From: Rhizomicrobium sp.
GTDB lineage: Bacteria; Pseudomonadota; Alphaproteobacteria; Micropepsales; Micropepsaceae
Reading direction: 5' to 3'
DNA length: 64,000 nt
Assembly: GCA_037200045.1 (NCBI GenBank)
Contig: JBBCHM010000001.1
Span: 1,302,001 to 1,366,000, forward strand
The notes below the pieces were generated by a model. The model did not search any database and was not told the origin of the DNA. It saw nothing but the letters and a program-made list of their open reading frames with translations. This document shows, in pieces, positions 54,069-63,301 of this stretch (the stretch's first letter is position 1; every line of letters begins with the position of its first letter). Position numbers and translations under genes: made by a program.

Positions 54069-54413
54069 TCAATTCTCCTCGTCGTCCCTGACCGAGGGGG
54101 CTGGCCCATGGGCCGCCATCTCGGCGTTGATTTCTCCGGCCGCGCGCATCACGTTGCGGATTCCCGCCGCGGCGCCCAGCACGAACAGCACGATGAGGAA
54201 GACCGGTTTGGTATGGACACCGAAATGTCCGAACAGCCAGTCGATGCCCCATCCCAAGGCGCCGCCCACCAGCAGCGCCGCCACGAGCTCCGTCGCGAAA
54301 CGGGAGGCGATGCCCAGTTGCGTCGGCGCCGCCCGCTTCACGGGCGCGGCGTGCTTCGCCTGGGCTTCGTCCAGCCGCTTGCCGAGATCGCGCAGATTTC
54401 GAGGGTCGGGCAT
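54069..54413 (-). CDS. atpI: ATP synthase protein I (AtpI/AtpZ-type)
   Basis: Small accessory membrane protein (114 aa) encoded at the head of the F0 operon. Two hydrophobic segments are seen, ATELVAALLVGGALGWGIDW and PVFLIVLFVLGAAAGIRNVM, with a basic N-terminus and acidic C-terminus. The family helps assembly of the c-ring or ion supply. The operon promoter should lie in 54414-54590, where no gene is seen. Confidence 0.9.
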   Translation of the reverse strand: MPDPRNLRDLGKRLDEAQAKHAAPVKRAAPTQLGIASRFATELVAALLVGGALGWGIDWLFGHFGVHTKPVFLIVLFVLGAAAGIRNVMRAAGEINAEMAAHGPAPSVRDDEEN

Positions 54414-54590
54414 CGAAGACCTTCCCGTCTCTTTTGGCCGAAATTCCGCGCTAAACCGGCCTTCGCGGCTCGCTCGAAGGCGCGCGGAACATAGGGTTGG
54501 GTTTTGGAGGTGTCAACAACGCAAGAATGGCCGTAAGTAGCGGAACTTGCTGGCAAAATATGAGGCGCGGCGATATGCGCGCCGGTTCCT

Positions 54591-54926
54591 CTACCAATTC
54601 AATTCCACCAACCGAGCACCGGTATCGAAGCGATTCAGGATCGTGGAGAAATCTCTCTCGAATCGATAGAGCAATTGCCAGTTGGAACAATTGCCCAAGC
54701 AAACGCGCAAAACACGGGGGCCAGGCGTAGCTGCGGCCGGCACGATGAAGTCGGCATCTTTGGTGACGATGATAGCCTCGCGCTCGATGGCATAGCGCCA
54801 GATATCCTTATCCTCCGCTTGGCCCAGACCCAGGTCGAGGACGTGAATTCCATCATGACCCTTGGTTCGGAGATAAGGAACCAATTGTCGAGGGATATGG
54901 ACGTCGCAGACGAAGAAAACGCCCAT
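54591..54926 (-). CDS. DUF5615 PIN-like protein, probable toxin
   Basis: A 111-residue PIN-like protein. Acidic residues fitting the PIN active site are at D in VFFVCDVHIPRQLVPYLR, ED in GLGQAEDKDIWRYA and D in IIVTKDADFIVP. DUF5615 proteins occur almost always with a DUF433 partner, as here, and are thought to be toxins of a toxin-antitoxin pair. It follows the DUF433 gene by 8 bases. GC content is lower than in the neighbours. Confidence 0.85.
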   Translation of the reverse strand: MGVFFVCDVHIPRQLVPYLRTKGHDGIHVLDLGLGQAEDKDIWRYAIEREAIIVTKDADFIVPAAATPGPRVLRVCLGNCSNWQLLYRFERDFSTILNRFDTGARLVELNW

Positions 54927-54934
54927 TCTCGGGG

Positions 54935-55168
54935 CTATTCCGCAGCTTTGACGACGGGATGCTCGAGCGCGTTTGCGGCGTATGCCAGGGCCGCGCGAAT
55001 GTCATCGGCCTCAAGGAAATCGAAGTCGGCCAATATCTCCTCGGGTGTCATACCGCCAGCGAGCATCTGGAGAATGTCGATGACGCGCATGCGGTAACCC
55101 CTGATGCAAGGGCGGCCGCTCATCTTGCCCGGCTCGACGGTGATGCGCTTCAGCAGGTCTTCCGACAT
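54935..55168 (-). CDS. DUF433 protein, probable antitoxin
   Basis: A 77-residue helix-turn-helix-like protein. The family block is ITVEPGKMSGRPCIRGYRMR followed by VIDILQMLAGGMTPEEILAD and FDFLEADDIRAALAYAA. ATG at 55168 is used; upstream in-frame ATGs exist but would read into the short spacer before smc. Pairing with DUF5615 indicates an antitoxin, a genetic inference. It is placed directly downstream of smc. Confidence 0.87.
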   Translation of the reverse strand: MSEDLLKRITVEPGKMSGRPCIRGYRMRVIDILQMLAGGMTPEEILADFDFLEADDIRAALAYAANALEHPVVKAAE

Positions 55169-55209
55169 GGTCGTTAACATAGCGCAATCGGCCAAAAAGG
55201 GCCACTTGC

Positions 55210-58200
55210 CTACTCCGCCGCCACCTTCTCGGCCTGGGCGAGGGTCACGGAGACGAGCTGGCTGACGCCGCGCTCCGCCATCGTCACGCCGAACAGGCGG
55301 TGCATGCGGCTCATCGTCAGCGCGTGGTGGGTGATCACCAGGAAGCGCGTGTCGGTCAGGCGGGTCATCTCGTCGAGCATGTTGCAGAAGCGCTCGACAT
55401 TGGCGTCGTCGAGCGGCGCGTCCACCTCGTCCAGCACGCAGACCGGCGCCGGGTTCACCAGGAACACCGCGAAGATCAGCGCCATCGCGGTCAGCGCCTG
55501 CTCGCCGCCCGACAGCAGCGCCAGCGACTGGAGCCGCTTGCCCGGCGGGCGGGCGAAGATCTCCAGGCCGGCTTCGAGCGGGTCTTCCGATTCGGTCAGC
55601 GTGAGCTTGGCCTCGCCACCTTCGAACAGCTTGCCGAACAGCGTCTGGAAGTTGGCGTTGACCTTCTCGAAGGAGGCGATCAGGCGCTCGCGGCCTTCCT
55701 TGTTCAGGCTGGTGATGCCGCGGCGCAGGCGCTCGATGGCGCCGACGAGGTCGTCGCGGTCGGCGATGAAGGCCTGCAGCCGGGTCTCGTGCTCGGCCGC
55801 CTCTTCCTCGGCGCGAAGGTTTACGCCGCCGAGCTGCTCGCGCTCCTGCTTGAGCTTCTCGACGCGCTTGTCGGCCTGTTCGAGCGGGGGCAGTTCTTCG
55901 CCCTCCCTGATCTCGGCGCGTTCGGGCAGGTCTTCCGGCGTCGCTTCCAGCTCGTCGCGGATGCGGTCGCGCAGTTCGGCGATGCGCGCGTTGGCGGCTT
56001 CGAACAGCGCCTGGCCGCGGGCGCGTTCCTCGCGGGCGGCGGAGAGCGCGGCGTCGGCGGATTTCGCCGCCTTGTCGGCTTCGGCGAGAACGGTCTCGGC
56101 GACGGCGCGGGCGTCGGCCGCTTCCTGCCGCGCGACATCGGCCGCGCCGATGGCGTCGAGCAGCGCGCCGCGCTTGGCGGCGATCGCTTCGGGCAGGGCC
56201 TCGGCCGTGGCGAGTTCGGCGGAGAGTTCCTCGCGGCGGCGCTCCAGTTCCTCGATATGGCTGAGCGCGGCCTGGCGGCGTTCTTCCCAGCGACCGCGCT
56301 CGTCGGCGATGGCCGTGAGCCGGCGGGCGCGGACCTCGCCCTCGCGCTTGAGGCCATCGAAGGTGGCGCGCGCTTCGGAGTAGGCGGTGCGCGCCTCGGC
56401 ATTGCGGCCGCGCGCGGTCGCGACATCGTTGGTGAGCGTCACGCCGTCGCCGAGCTGTTCCAGCTCGGTTTCGGCGGCGCGGCGCGATTCGAGCGCGGCG
56501 TCGTGGCTCTGCGTCAGGCGGCGGATTTCGGCTTCGAGCGAGGCGAGCTGCGAGGCGCGCTCGGCGGCGGCGCGGGCGGCCTTGGTCGCGAAATCCTGCG
56601 CGGCGATCAATGACTGGTCGAAGTCGCGCTGCTCGCGCTCGGCGGCGCGTTCGGCGTCGCGGGCGGCGACCGCGGCCTCCTTGGCGGCGGTCCAGGTGGC
56701 GAACACCGCGGCGCGGCGCTCGCGCGCGCCTTCGATCTCAATATCGAGCGCGGCGAGGCGGTTCTTCTGCGACAGGCGGATGGCGGCGGCGGACGGCGCG
56801 TCGGCGCTCGCCGAATAGCCGTCCCAGCGCCACAGATCGCCGCGCGGCGAGACCAGGCGCTGGCCGGGCTTGAGTTCGAGCTGCAGGCCCTTGCCCTGAT
56901 CAGGAAACACGACGCCGGTCAGCGCCAGGCGGCGCGCCAGCGCGCTGGGACCCTTCACGAAATCGCCGAGCGGCCTTGCGCCCTCGGGCAGCGGCGCGCC
57001 TTCGTAATAATAGAGTCCGAGATCGCGCCAGTGATGCGGCGAGGCCTCGTCCAGCGGCGCGTCGAGATCGTCGCCCAGCGCGGCGGCCAAGGCCGCCTCG
57101 TAGCCGGGCTGCACGGTCACCGCATCGACCAGCGGCGGAAAGAGATCGTGGCCGTCGGGACGCAACAGGTCGCCCAGCGCCTTGGCCTCGGCCGACAGGC
57201 GCTGCCATTCGCGCTCCGCCTCTTCGAGCGGCGTGCGGGTCTCGCTTTCGATCCGCTGCGCCTCGGCGAGCGATTCGCGCGCGGCGGCGGCGGCGGCACG
57301 CGCCGTCTCGGCCAAGGCACGGGCACGTTCGGCGGCGTCTTCCGCGTCGCGGACGTCCGGCGCCTGGGCGGCTGCTTGCATCGCGGCGTTCAGGCGGGCC
57401 TGGGCCTGCTGAAGCTGGGCGGCGCTGGTCTCGGCGAGCGCGCCGGCGAGTTCGCGCGAGCGTTCGGCGCTCGCCTTGCGGGCGTTCCACTCGGCGAGTT
57501 CGGCGGTGAGGCGTTCGAGCGTCTTTTCTGCCTCTCCCAGCGCTTCGTTCAGGCTCGCGGCAAGCGCGTCGGCTTCGACGAGTTCGTCGGCGGAGCGGGC
57601 GATGGCGGCTTCGAGCGTCTCGGTTTCGGACGAGAGCGTGCCGAGCGCCGCCTGCGCGTCGTTGTCGAGCACGCGGTCGCGTTCGATATCCTGTTCGGTC
57701 TGGCCGATGCGCTGGCGCAAGCGCTGCGCGGTCTCGCGCGCGCGGGCCTCTTCCCGTTCGAGCTGTTCGCGCTCGACGGTGAGGCGGTGCAAAGCGGCGT
57801 TGCGTTCGGCCTCGGTCTGGCGCAGCGGCGGCAATCCGCTGGCCGCGTTCGCCTGCGCGGTCGAGGCTTCGGCCGCCAGCGCGGTGCAGGCTTCGACCGC
57901 GGCGATCGCGGCGGCGAGATTCTCCTCGTCGGCGCGCAGGCGCAGTTCGGCGGCGGTCCAGCGCAGGTGATGCGCCAGCGCCTCGGCCTTGCGGATATGG
58001 CCGGAGAGGTTGCGGTAGCGCGAGGCCTGGCGCGCCTGGCGCTTGAGGCTGGCGAGCTGGCCTTCGACCTCGTGGATGACGTCTTCCAGCCGGCCCATAT
58101 TGGTTTCGGCGGCGCGCAGGCGCAGCTCCGCCTCATGGCGGCGCTGGTGCAGGCCCGCGATGCCGGCGGCCTCTTCCAGGATGGCGCGGCGCGCCAGCGG

Positions 58201-58668
58201 CTTCTGGCTGATCAGCAGGCCGATCTGGCCCTGGCGCACGAAGGCGGTCGAGCCGGCGCCGGACGACGCATCGGCGAAGAAAAGCTGCACGTCGCGCTGG
58301 CGCACGTCGCGGCCGTTGATGCGATAGACCGAACCGGCCTCGCGCTCGATGCGGCGGGAGACTTCGATCGAATCGTATTCGTTCCAGGCGCCGGTGGCGG
58401 TGCGGTCGGTGTTGTCGACGAACAGCGTGACCTCGGCCATGTTGCGGGCCGGGCGCCCGCCGGAGCCGGCGAAGATCACGTCGTCCATCTCGCCGCCGCG
58501 CAGCGAGGACGGGCGCGTCTCGCCCATCACCCAGCGCAGCGCGTCGAACAGGTTGGATTTGCCGCAGCCATTGGGCCCGACCACGGCGGTCAGCCCGGGC
58601 TCGACATGCAACTCGGTCGGTTCGACGAAGGACTTGAAACCCGACAGCCGGAGCCTGGTGAACTTCAA
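55210..58668 (-). CDS. smc: Chromosome segregation protein SMC
   Basis: Condensin-type ATPase, 1152 residues. Head halves: Walker A in VVGPNGCGKSNLFDALRWVM (residues 31-50) and, at the C-terminus, signature LSGGEQALTAMALIFAVFLV with Walker B VCVLDEVDAPLDDANVERF. Long Ala/Glu/Arg-rich coiled coils flank a hinge at about 490-620 (DLFPPLVDAVTVQPGYEAAL and following). Works with ScpA/ScpB, encoded 12 kb away. ATG at 58668 begins MKFTRLRLSGFKSF, the usual start. Confidence 0.97.
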   Translation of the reverse strand: MKFTRLRLSGFKSFVEPTELHVEPGLTAVVGPNGCGKSNLFDALRWVMGETRPSSLRGGEMDDVIFAGSGGRPARNMAEVTLFVDNTDRTATGAWNEYDSIEVSRRIEREAGSVYRINGRDVRQRDVQLFFADASSGAGSTAFVRQGQIGLLISQKPLARRAILEEAAGIAGLHQRRHEAELRLRAAETNMGRLEDVIHEVEGQLASLKRQARQASRYRNLSGHIRKAEALAHHLRWTAAELRLRADEENLAAAIAAVEACTALAAEASTAQANAASGLPPLRQTEAERNAALHRLTVEREQLEREEARARETAQRLRQRIGQTEQDIERDRVLDNDAQAALGTLSSETETLEAAIARSADELVEADALAASLNEALGEAEKTLERLTAELAEWNARKASAERSRELAGALAETSAAQLQQAQARLNAAMQAAAQAPDVRDAEDAAERARALAETARAAAAAARESLAEAQRIESETRTPLEEAEREWQRLSAEAKALGDLLRPDGHDLFPPLVDAVTVQPGYEAALAAALGDDLDAPLDEASPHHWRDLGLYYYEGAPLPEGARPLGDFVKGPSALARRLALTGVVFPDQGKGLQLELKPGQRLVSPRGDLWRWDGYSASADAPSAAAIRLSQKNRLAALDIEIEGARERRAAVFATWTAAKEAAVAARDAERAAEREQRDFDQSLIAAQDFATKAARAAAERASQLASLEAEIRRLTQSHDAALESRRAAETELEQLGDGVTLTNDVATARGRNAEARTAYSEARATFDGLKREGEVRARRLTAIADERGRWEERRQAALSHIEELERRREELSAELATAEALPEAIAAKRGALLDAIGAADVARQEAADARAVAETVLAEADKAAKSADAALSAAREERARGQALFEAANARIAELRDRIRDELEATPEDLPERAEIREGEELPPLEQADKRVEKLKQEREQLGGVNLRAEEEAAEHETRLQAFIADRDDLVGAIERLRRGITSLNKEGRERLIASFEKVNANFQTLFGKLFEGGEAKLTLTESEDPLEAGLEIFARPPGKRLQSLALLSGGEQALTAMALIFAVFLVNPAPVCVLDEVDAPLDDANVERFCNMLDEMTRLTDTRFLVITHHALTMSRMHRLFGVTMAERGVSQLVSVTLAQAEKVAAE

Positions 58669-58705
58669 ATGCTGTGCGCCGTCCTACGCTTTAAAGCCGG
58701 CGGTG

Positions 58706-59368
58706 CTACTTTTTCGCCAGCAGTGAATCCAACTTCGCCTTGATCTCGGGCCATTGCGCGCCGGCCGTCTGCACTTCGCCGTTGATGACGAAGGTCGGCG
58801 TGCCGTTGATCCCGTACCGCGTCTGGGCGTCCTGCGAGACGGCCATGACGCGGGCATTCTTGTCCTTGTCCCGCATGCAGGCGACGGCTTGATCGGCGCT
58901 CATACCGGCGATTCGCGCCTGGCCGACCAGTCCGCCCTCGACGTCCTGCACGCCGTTTTCCGGGTCCCACTTGTCCTGATTCCGGTAGAGCTGGTCAATG
59001 AACGCGAAATAGTTATCCGCAGGCAAACAGCGGGCGAGCGACTCGGCGGCGACGTCGGGCTGGCCGATGGGGAAGACGCGGAAGATGTAAAAGACCTTGC
59101 CGGTGTCGATATACTGCGATTTGAGGACCGGGATGCCTTCCTCGTTGAACCGCGCGCAGTGCGGGCACATCGGCGCGGCATATTCGATGGCGACGATCTT
59201 GGCCTTGGGATTGCCCAGCGTCCGGTCCTCGGCGGTGAGGTTGGTGCTGGCGCCGGCCGCCGGAACGATGGCCGCCCCGCCCGAATTTCCCATCACGTAC
59301 CAGGCGACGGCGCCGAGAACGACCAGCGCCAGGACGACGGCACCGACAAGGATCTGGTTGCGACTCAC
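58706..59368 (-). CDS. DsbA-like thiol:disulfide oxidoreductase (CPHC)
   Basis: Membrane-anchored periplasmic thioredoxin-fold protein of 220 residues. An uncleaved-looking N-terminal helix (QILVGAVVLALVVLGAVAWY) is followed by a DsbA fold: YAAPMCPHCARFNEEG with the CPHC site, FYIFRVFPIGQPDVAAESLA and the cis-Pro loop INGTPTFVINGE. GTG at 59368 is favoured by GGAGAG just upstream; an overlapping TTG at 59383 would contain that ribosome-binding sequence. It is paired with a similar gene at 59455. Confidence 0.9.
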   Translation of the reverse strand: MSRNQILVGAVVLALVVLGAVAWYVMGNSGGAAIVPAAGASTNLTAEDRTLGNPKAKIVAIEYAAPMCPHCARFNEEGIPVLKSQYIDTGKVFYIFRVFPIGQPDVAAESLARCLPADNYFAFIDQLYRNQDKWDPENGVQDVEGGLVGQARIAGMSADQAVACMRDKDKNARVMAVSQDAQTRYGINGTPTFVINGEVQTAGAQWPEIKAKLDSLLAKK

Positions 59369-59454
59369 GGGCGCTCTCTCCAATTTGGAACCGCCTGCTT
59401 TTGGCAGACCGGCCGCAAAGCTTCAATGCCGGCAAGACAGCGCGGAACAGGGGG

Positions 59455-60117
59455 CTATTTCAAGAGCTTGGCGTCGAGGGCGGCTTTCATGGCCGTCCAG
59501 GGCCATTCGCCGCTATAGGCCTTCTGGCCGTCGACGATGAAGGTGGGCGTGGCATTGACGCCGTAGCGGGTGGCGCCGTCCTGCGCGATCCGCAGGGTGC
59601 GGGCCTGGGTGTCCTTGTCGTCGATGCACTGGCCGGCCTTGTCTTCCGGCATGCCGGTGGTGGCGGCCATCGCGATCAGCGCGGCGCGCACGTCGAGGAT
59701 GGTGTGGCCGTCGGGGTCCCATTTCTCCTGGTTGCGGAAGAGGAAGTCGATGAAGGCGAAATACCGCGACCGGGGCAGGCAGCGCGCGATGCCTTCGGCG
59801 CCGATATCGGGATCGCCGATGGGAAAGACGCGGAAGGTGTAGAACACCTTGCCGGTATCGATGTACTCGGCCTTCAGCCGGGGAAATTCGTTCATGTCGA
59901 AGCGGGCGCAGATCGGGCACATCGGCGCGGCGTATTCGATCATCTTGATCGGGGCGTCGGGCGAGCCGAGCGTGAATTCGTAGTCGGCGGGCGTGGCGGC
60001 CTGGGCGTCGGCGGACGGGGTTTCGTCGTCGCGCTCATGCGACGTGTACCAGGCGAAGATGCCGAGCCCGACCAATGCCAGGACGATGATGCCGAGGAGG
60101 ACCTGGTTGCGGTTCAC
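59455..60117 (-). CDS. DsbA-like thiol:disulfide oxidoreductase (CPIC)
   Basis: Paralogue of the preceding protein, also 220 residues: helix QVLLGIIVLALVGLGIFAWY, then a DsbA fold with EYAAPMCPICARFDMNEFPR (CPIC active site), FYTFRVFPIGDPDIGAEGIA and the loop VNATPTFIVDGQKAYSG. GTG start preceded by GGAG. The tandem arrangement upstream of smc and downstream of the DUF721 gene is typical of Alphaproteobacteria. The different active-site dipeptides (PH versus PI) suggest different redox potentials or roles. Confidence 0.9.
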   Translation of the reverse strand: MNRNQVLLGIIVLALVGLGIFAWYTSHERDDETPSADAQAATPADYEFTLGSPDAPIKMIEYAAPMCPICARFDMNEFPRLKAEYIDTGKVFYTFRVFPIGDPDIGAEGIARCLPRSRYFAFIDFLFRNQEKWDPDGHTILDVRAALIAMAATTGMPEDKAGQCIDDKDTQARTLRIAQDGATRYGVNATPTFIVDGQKAYSGEWPWTAMKAALDAKLLK

Positions 60118-60173
60118 CTTGTGCGCTCCTCGCGCCGGTTGCTCCGCCGTTTTGGCAGAGCGCCCAAGATCGT

Positions 60174-60671
60174 TCAATCGGCACCGCGTCCGCGGGTGCG
60201 CTGGCGGGCGAGATTGAGCAGGGCCTGGCCGAGCTCCGGCGGTCCCTGCCAGCGCCGCGCCGGATCGGCGGACGAGGGATCGGTGGGCTTGGGACGTTTC
60301 GGCGGCGGCGGATGGCGCTCGGCCAGCGGGCCCTGCACGAAGCGCAGGCGCACGACGGCGACGCGGCCGAGATAGGAATTGATCCGGGCGCACAGCGCGC
60401 GGCTCTCGTGCTGAAGGAACAGGGCCGCCGCCGGCTCGGCCTTCAGGGTGAGCAGGCCGCCGCTCGCCGTTTCGGAGAGCCGGATCGGGCGGGCGAGGCG
60501 CGCGGTCTCGGCGCCGGCGATCTCGGCCCAGCGCAGCACGAGCGAGGGATCGGCGAAACCGGCGCGCGCGAAGGCGGTCCGGGCGGCAAGCGTCGCGTCG
60601 CCGCCGACCTCGCCGATCCAGCCGCGACGCTTGGGCGGTTCTGGTTGTTTCTCGGACTTCTCTTGCGCCAT
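60174..60671 (-). CDS. DUF721 (DciA-like) protein
   Basis: A 165-residue protein with the DUF721 core LVLRWAEIAGAETARLARPI (about 41-60) and following LLTLKAEPAAALFLQHESRA. The family includes DciA, which helps load the replicative helicase DnaB in bacteria lacking DnaC. The N- and C-terminal parts are Pro/Arg-rich and probably disordered. ATG at 60671, nine bases from the divergent mutY start, so both promoters are tightly packed. DnaB loading is a family-based inference. Confidence 0.85.
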   Translation of the reverse strand: MAQEKSEKQPEPPKRRGWIGEVGGDATLAARTAFARAGFADPSLVLRWAEIAGAETARLARPIRLSETASGGLLTLKAEPAAALFLQHESRALCARINSYLGRVAVVRLRFVQGPLAERHPPPPKRPKPTDPSSADPARRWQGPPELGQALLNLARQRTRGRGAD

Positions 60672-60680
60672 GGTGCGAGT

Positions 60681-61778
60681 ATGCCCGCCTCCACGAAGAA
60701 GAAGCAAAAGCCGACCGGCGTTTCCGCACGGCAACTGCTCGATTGGTACGACGCGAACCGGCGCAGCCTGCCATGGCGCGCCAAGCCGGGACGCCGGGCC
60801 GATCCGTATCATGTGTGGCTCTCGGAGATCATGCTGCAGCAGACGACGGTGCAGGCGGTCGGCGCCTATTACGTCAAGTTCCTCAAGGCGTGGCCGACGG
60901 TCGGCGCGCTGGCCGCCGCCGAGCAGGACGAGGTGCTGACCGCCTGGGCCGGCCTCGGCTATTACGCGCGGGCGCGCAACCTGCATGCGGCGGCGAAGGT
61001 CGTGGCGGGCGAGATGGGTGGTGCGTTTCCGGAGAGCTTCGAAGGCTTGCGCGCGCTGCCGGGCGTCGGCGACTACACCGCCGGCGCGATTGCGGCGATC
61101 GCGTTCGACCTGCCGCATGCCGCGATGGATGCCAATGCCGAGCGGGTGATCGCGCGGGTGTTCGCGATCGGCGAGCCGCTGCCGAAATCCAAGCCGGCGA
61201 TGCGGGAGGCGCTGCAGGCGCTGGTGCCGGCGAAGCGGGCAGGGGATTTCGCGCAAGCGCTGATGGATCTGGGCTCGCTGATCTGCACGCCGAAGCGGCC
61301 GGCCTGTCCGCGCTGTCCGTGGTTCGAGGATTGCGAAGCGCGGCGGCGCGGCATCCCGGAAGAATTGCCGGTGAAGGCGCCGAAGATGGTGCGGCCGCTG
61401 AAGCGCGGCGCGGCGTTCGTGGCGCGCGACGCGGAGGGCGCGGTGCTGCTGGTGAAGCGGCCCGAGAAGGGGCTGCTCGGCAACATGATGCAGCCGCCGC
61501 TGGGGGCGTGGGGCGAGGATTTTCCGACTCGCGACGAGGCGCTGAAACAGGCGCCGTTCCAGGCCGATTGGCATAAGCGCGTCGGCATCGTCCGCCACGG
61601 CTTCACGCATTTCGAGTTGGAGATCGAGGTGTATGTGGCGGAGGTCGCGAAGCGGCCGCCGGTCGCCGGCGCTGTCTGGGCAGGCGACCTCGCGGCCGTC
61701 GCGCTGCCCACGGTGATGAAGAAGCTCGTCGAGCATGCCTTTCCCGATGAAGGGCCGCTCTTCGCGCGACGGCGCTAG
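60681..61778 (+). CDS. mutY: A/G-specific adenine glycosylase
   Basis: Removes adenine mispaired with 8-oxoguanine, 365 residues. Helix-hairpin-helix LPGVGDYTAGAIAAIAF, catalytic Asp in AAMDANAERVIARVF, the E in WLSEIMLQQTTV, and the [4Fe-4S] cluster cysteines CTPKRPACPRCPWFEDC are present, followed by a C-terminal MutT-like domain that recognises 8-oxoG. ATG at 60681. It converges with the membrane protein gene 2 bases later. Confidence 0.96.
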   Translation: MPASTKKKQKPTGVSARQLLDWYDANRRSLPWRAKPGRRADPYHVWLSEIMLQQTTVQAVGAYYVKFLKAWPTVGALAAAEQDEVLTAWAGLGYYARARNLHAAAKVVAGEMGGAFPESFEGLRALPGVGDYTAGAIAAIAFDLPHAAMDANAERVIARVFAIGEPLPKSKPAMREALQALVPAKRAGDFAQALMDLGSLICTPKRPACPRCPWFEDCEARRRGIPEELPVKAPKMVRPLKRGAAFVARDAEGAVLLVKRPEKGLLGNMMQPPLGAWGEDFPTRDEALKQAPFQADWHKRVGIVRHGFTHFELEIEVYVAEVAKRPPVAGAVWAGDLAAVALPTVMKKLVEHAFPDEGPLFARRR

Positions 61779-61780
61779 CC

Positions 61781-62206
61781 TCACCGGAACGACCAGGAGC
61801 GCCAGCCCTTTGCCAGGACGTAGCTGAGCAGCGTCACCACGGCGAGGCTGCCGTCGACCATCACGATGTTGCTGCTATCGTCCGAGACTGACGCGCCGGC
61901 GATGTGCGTCGGCACGATGAACAGCACGAAGATCGTGATCGCCGCCTTGTGGAAGAAGGCGAGCTCCCAGATGCCGGGCAGGCGGCGCGGCAAAAGGCCG
62001 AGCAGGATGAAGAGGCCGGCGAAGACCAGGAAGGCCAGCATCCGCCACGCCTCGATGTTGATCCGCGCTGGCGCGATGGCGTGGAAGCCGAGCGCGGCAT
62101 TGGCGAAGGCGCCAATCGAGGCGATGCCGAGGACGAGCATCAGGAGGCGCGCGAGGCGGTCGCGGGCGGGCGAGACGCCGGGCTGCCGGGTGGATTGGGA
62201 CGTCAT
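61781..62206 (-). CDS. Four-helix membrane protein (141 aa)
   Basis: No named family is recognised. After a short polar N-terminus, four hydrophobic segments are visible: LLMLVLGIASIGAFANAALG, MLAFLVFAGLFILLGLLPR, AAITIFVLFIVPTHIAGA and VDGSLAVVTLLSYVLAKGW. It stands between mutY and the divergent LysR gene with 96 bases to the latter, a usual setting for a LysR-regulated gene, so the regulator may control it. Function unknown. Confidence 0.72.
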   Translation of the reverse strand: MTSQSTRQPGVSPARDRLARLLMLVLGIASIGAFANAALGFHAIAPARINIEAWRMLAFLVFAGLFILLGLLPRRLPGIWELAFFHKAAITIFVLFIVPTHIAGASVSDDSSNIVMVDGSLAVVTLLSYVLAKGWRSWSFR

Positions 62207-62302
62207 CGATGGTCTCCCGTTTGGGTCTGCATCCTTTCAAGATTGGCGCGTCCGGCTGTAAAATAAATTGCTGAGCTTCGTTCTTCTGCTATAGGAAAAA
62301 CC

Positions 62303-63229
62303 ATGAGCCAGGAGCCGGATTGGACGCTTTACCGGACGTTCCTCACTGTCATGCGGCATGGCTCGCTGTCGGCGGCGGCTCGCCTGCTGGACCTGACGCA
62401 ACCCACCGTCGCGCGGCATATCGCGCTGCTCGAAGCGGCGCTGGAGGTGGATTTGTTCCTGCGCTCGCCGCGCGGCCTGTCGCCGACCGACATCGCGCGC
62501 GATCTGCTGCCGCAAGCCGAGGCGATTGCCGCCGCCGCGGCGACGCTGATGCGGACGGCCGAGAGCGGCAAGGGCGAGATGACGGGCTGCGTGAAGATCA
62601 GCGCCAGCGAGAACATGGGCGTGGAGCGCCTGCCGCCGATCCTCGCCGCGCTGCGCCGTCAGCATCCGCGGCTCGATATCCAGCTCGTGCTGTCGGACGA
62701 TGTGCAGGACCTGTTGGCGCGCGAGGCGGACGTTGCTGTCCGGCAGGCGATCCCGACGCAGAACGCGCTGTTCGTCAAAAAGCTGGCGCCGACGGCGATC
62801 GGGCTTTATGCCCATCGCGCCTATCTGGAGCGTAGGGGCGAGCCGCGCTCGCTCGATGCGTTAGGCGATCACGATCTTATCGGCTTCGATACGCAGACGC
62901 CGGCGCGACGCGCGGTATCGCAGGGGTTTCCGGAGCTGAAGAATCTGCGCTTTGCGTTACGGGCCGACAGCGACCTGGCGCAGCTTGCCGCAATCCGGTG
63001 CGGCTTGGGGATCGGCCTCACGCAAGCCAACATCGCGGCCCTCGATCCGAACCTGAAGCGTGTGCTGGCAGACAAGTTCTCTTTCGAGCTGCCGCTTTGG
63101 ATCGCGATGCACGAAGACCTGAAATCGAGCGCCATCTGCCGCGCAGTGTTCGATGCGCTGGCGAAGGGCCTTTCAGCGCCGGTTCGCTGGTCCGGGAAGG
63201 GAATTGTAAACCAAGCCCTCGACTTTTGA
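62303..63229 (+). CDS. LysR-family transcriptional regulator
   Basis: A 308-residue regulator. The N-terminal helix-turn-helix (TVMRHGSLSAAARLLDLTQP with TVARHIALLEAALEVDLFLR, about 15-55) and the periplasmic-binding-like effector domain (from about 90) match the family. Divergent from the small membrane protein, which is a likely target. The effector is unknown. Confidence 0.93.
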   Translation: MSQEPDWTLYRTFLTVMRHGSLSAAARLLDLTQPTVARHIALLEAALEVDLFLRSPRGLSPTDIARDLLPQAEAIAAAAATLMRTAESGKGEMTGCVKISASENMGVERLPPILAALRRQHPRLDIQLVLSDDVQDLLAREADVAVRQAIPTQNALFVKKLAPTAIGLYAHRAYLERRGEPRSLDALGDHDLIGFDTQTPARRAVSQGFPELKNLRFALRADSDLAQLAAIRCGLGIGLTQANIAALDPNLKRVLADKFSFELPLWIAMHEDLKSSAICRAVFDALAKGLSAPVRWSGKGIVNQALDF

Positions 63230-63301
63230 GCGCGACGTCCCCCGCCGCGCCTGTGAGGCGGCAGTTCCTCGCCTTAAATATCCTGGCGAGGAGGACACCA
63301 G

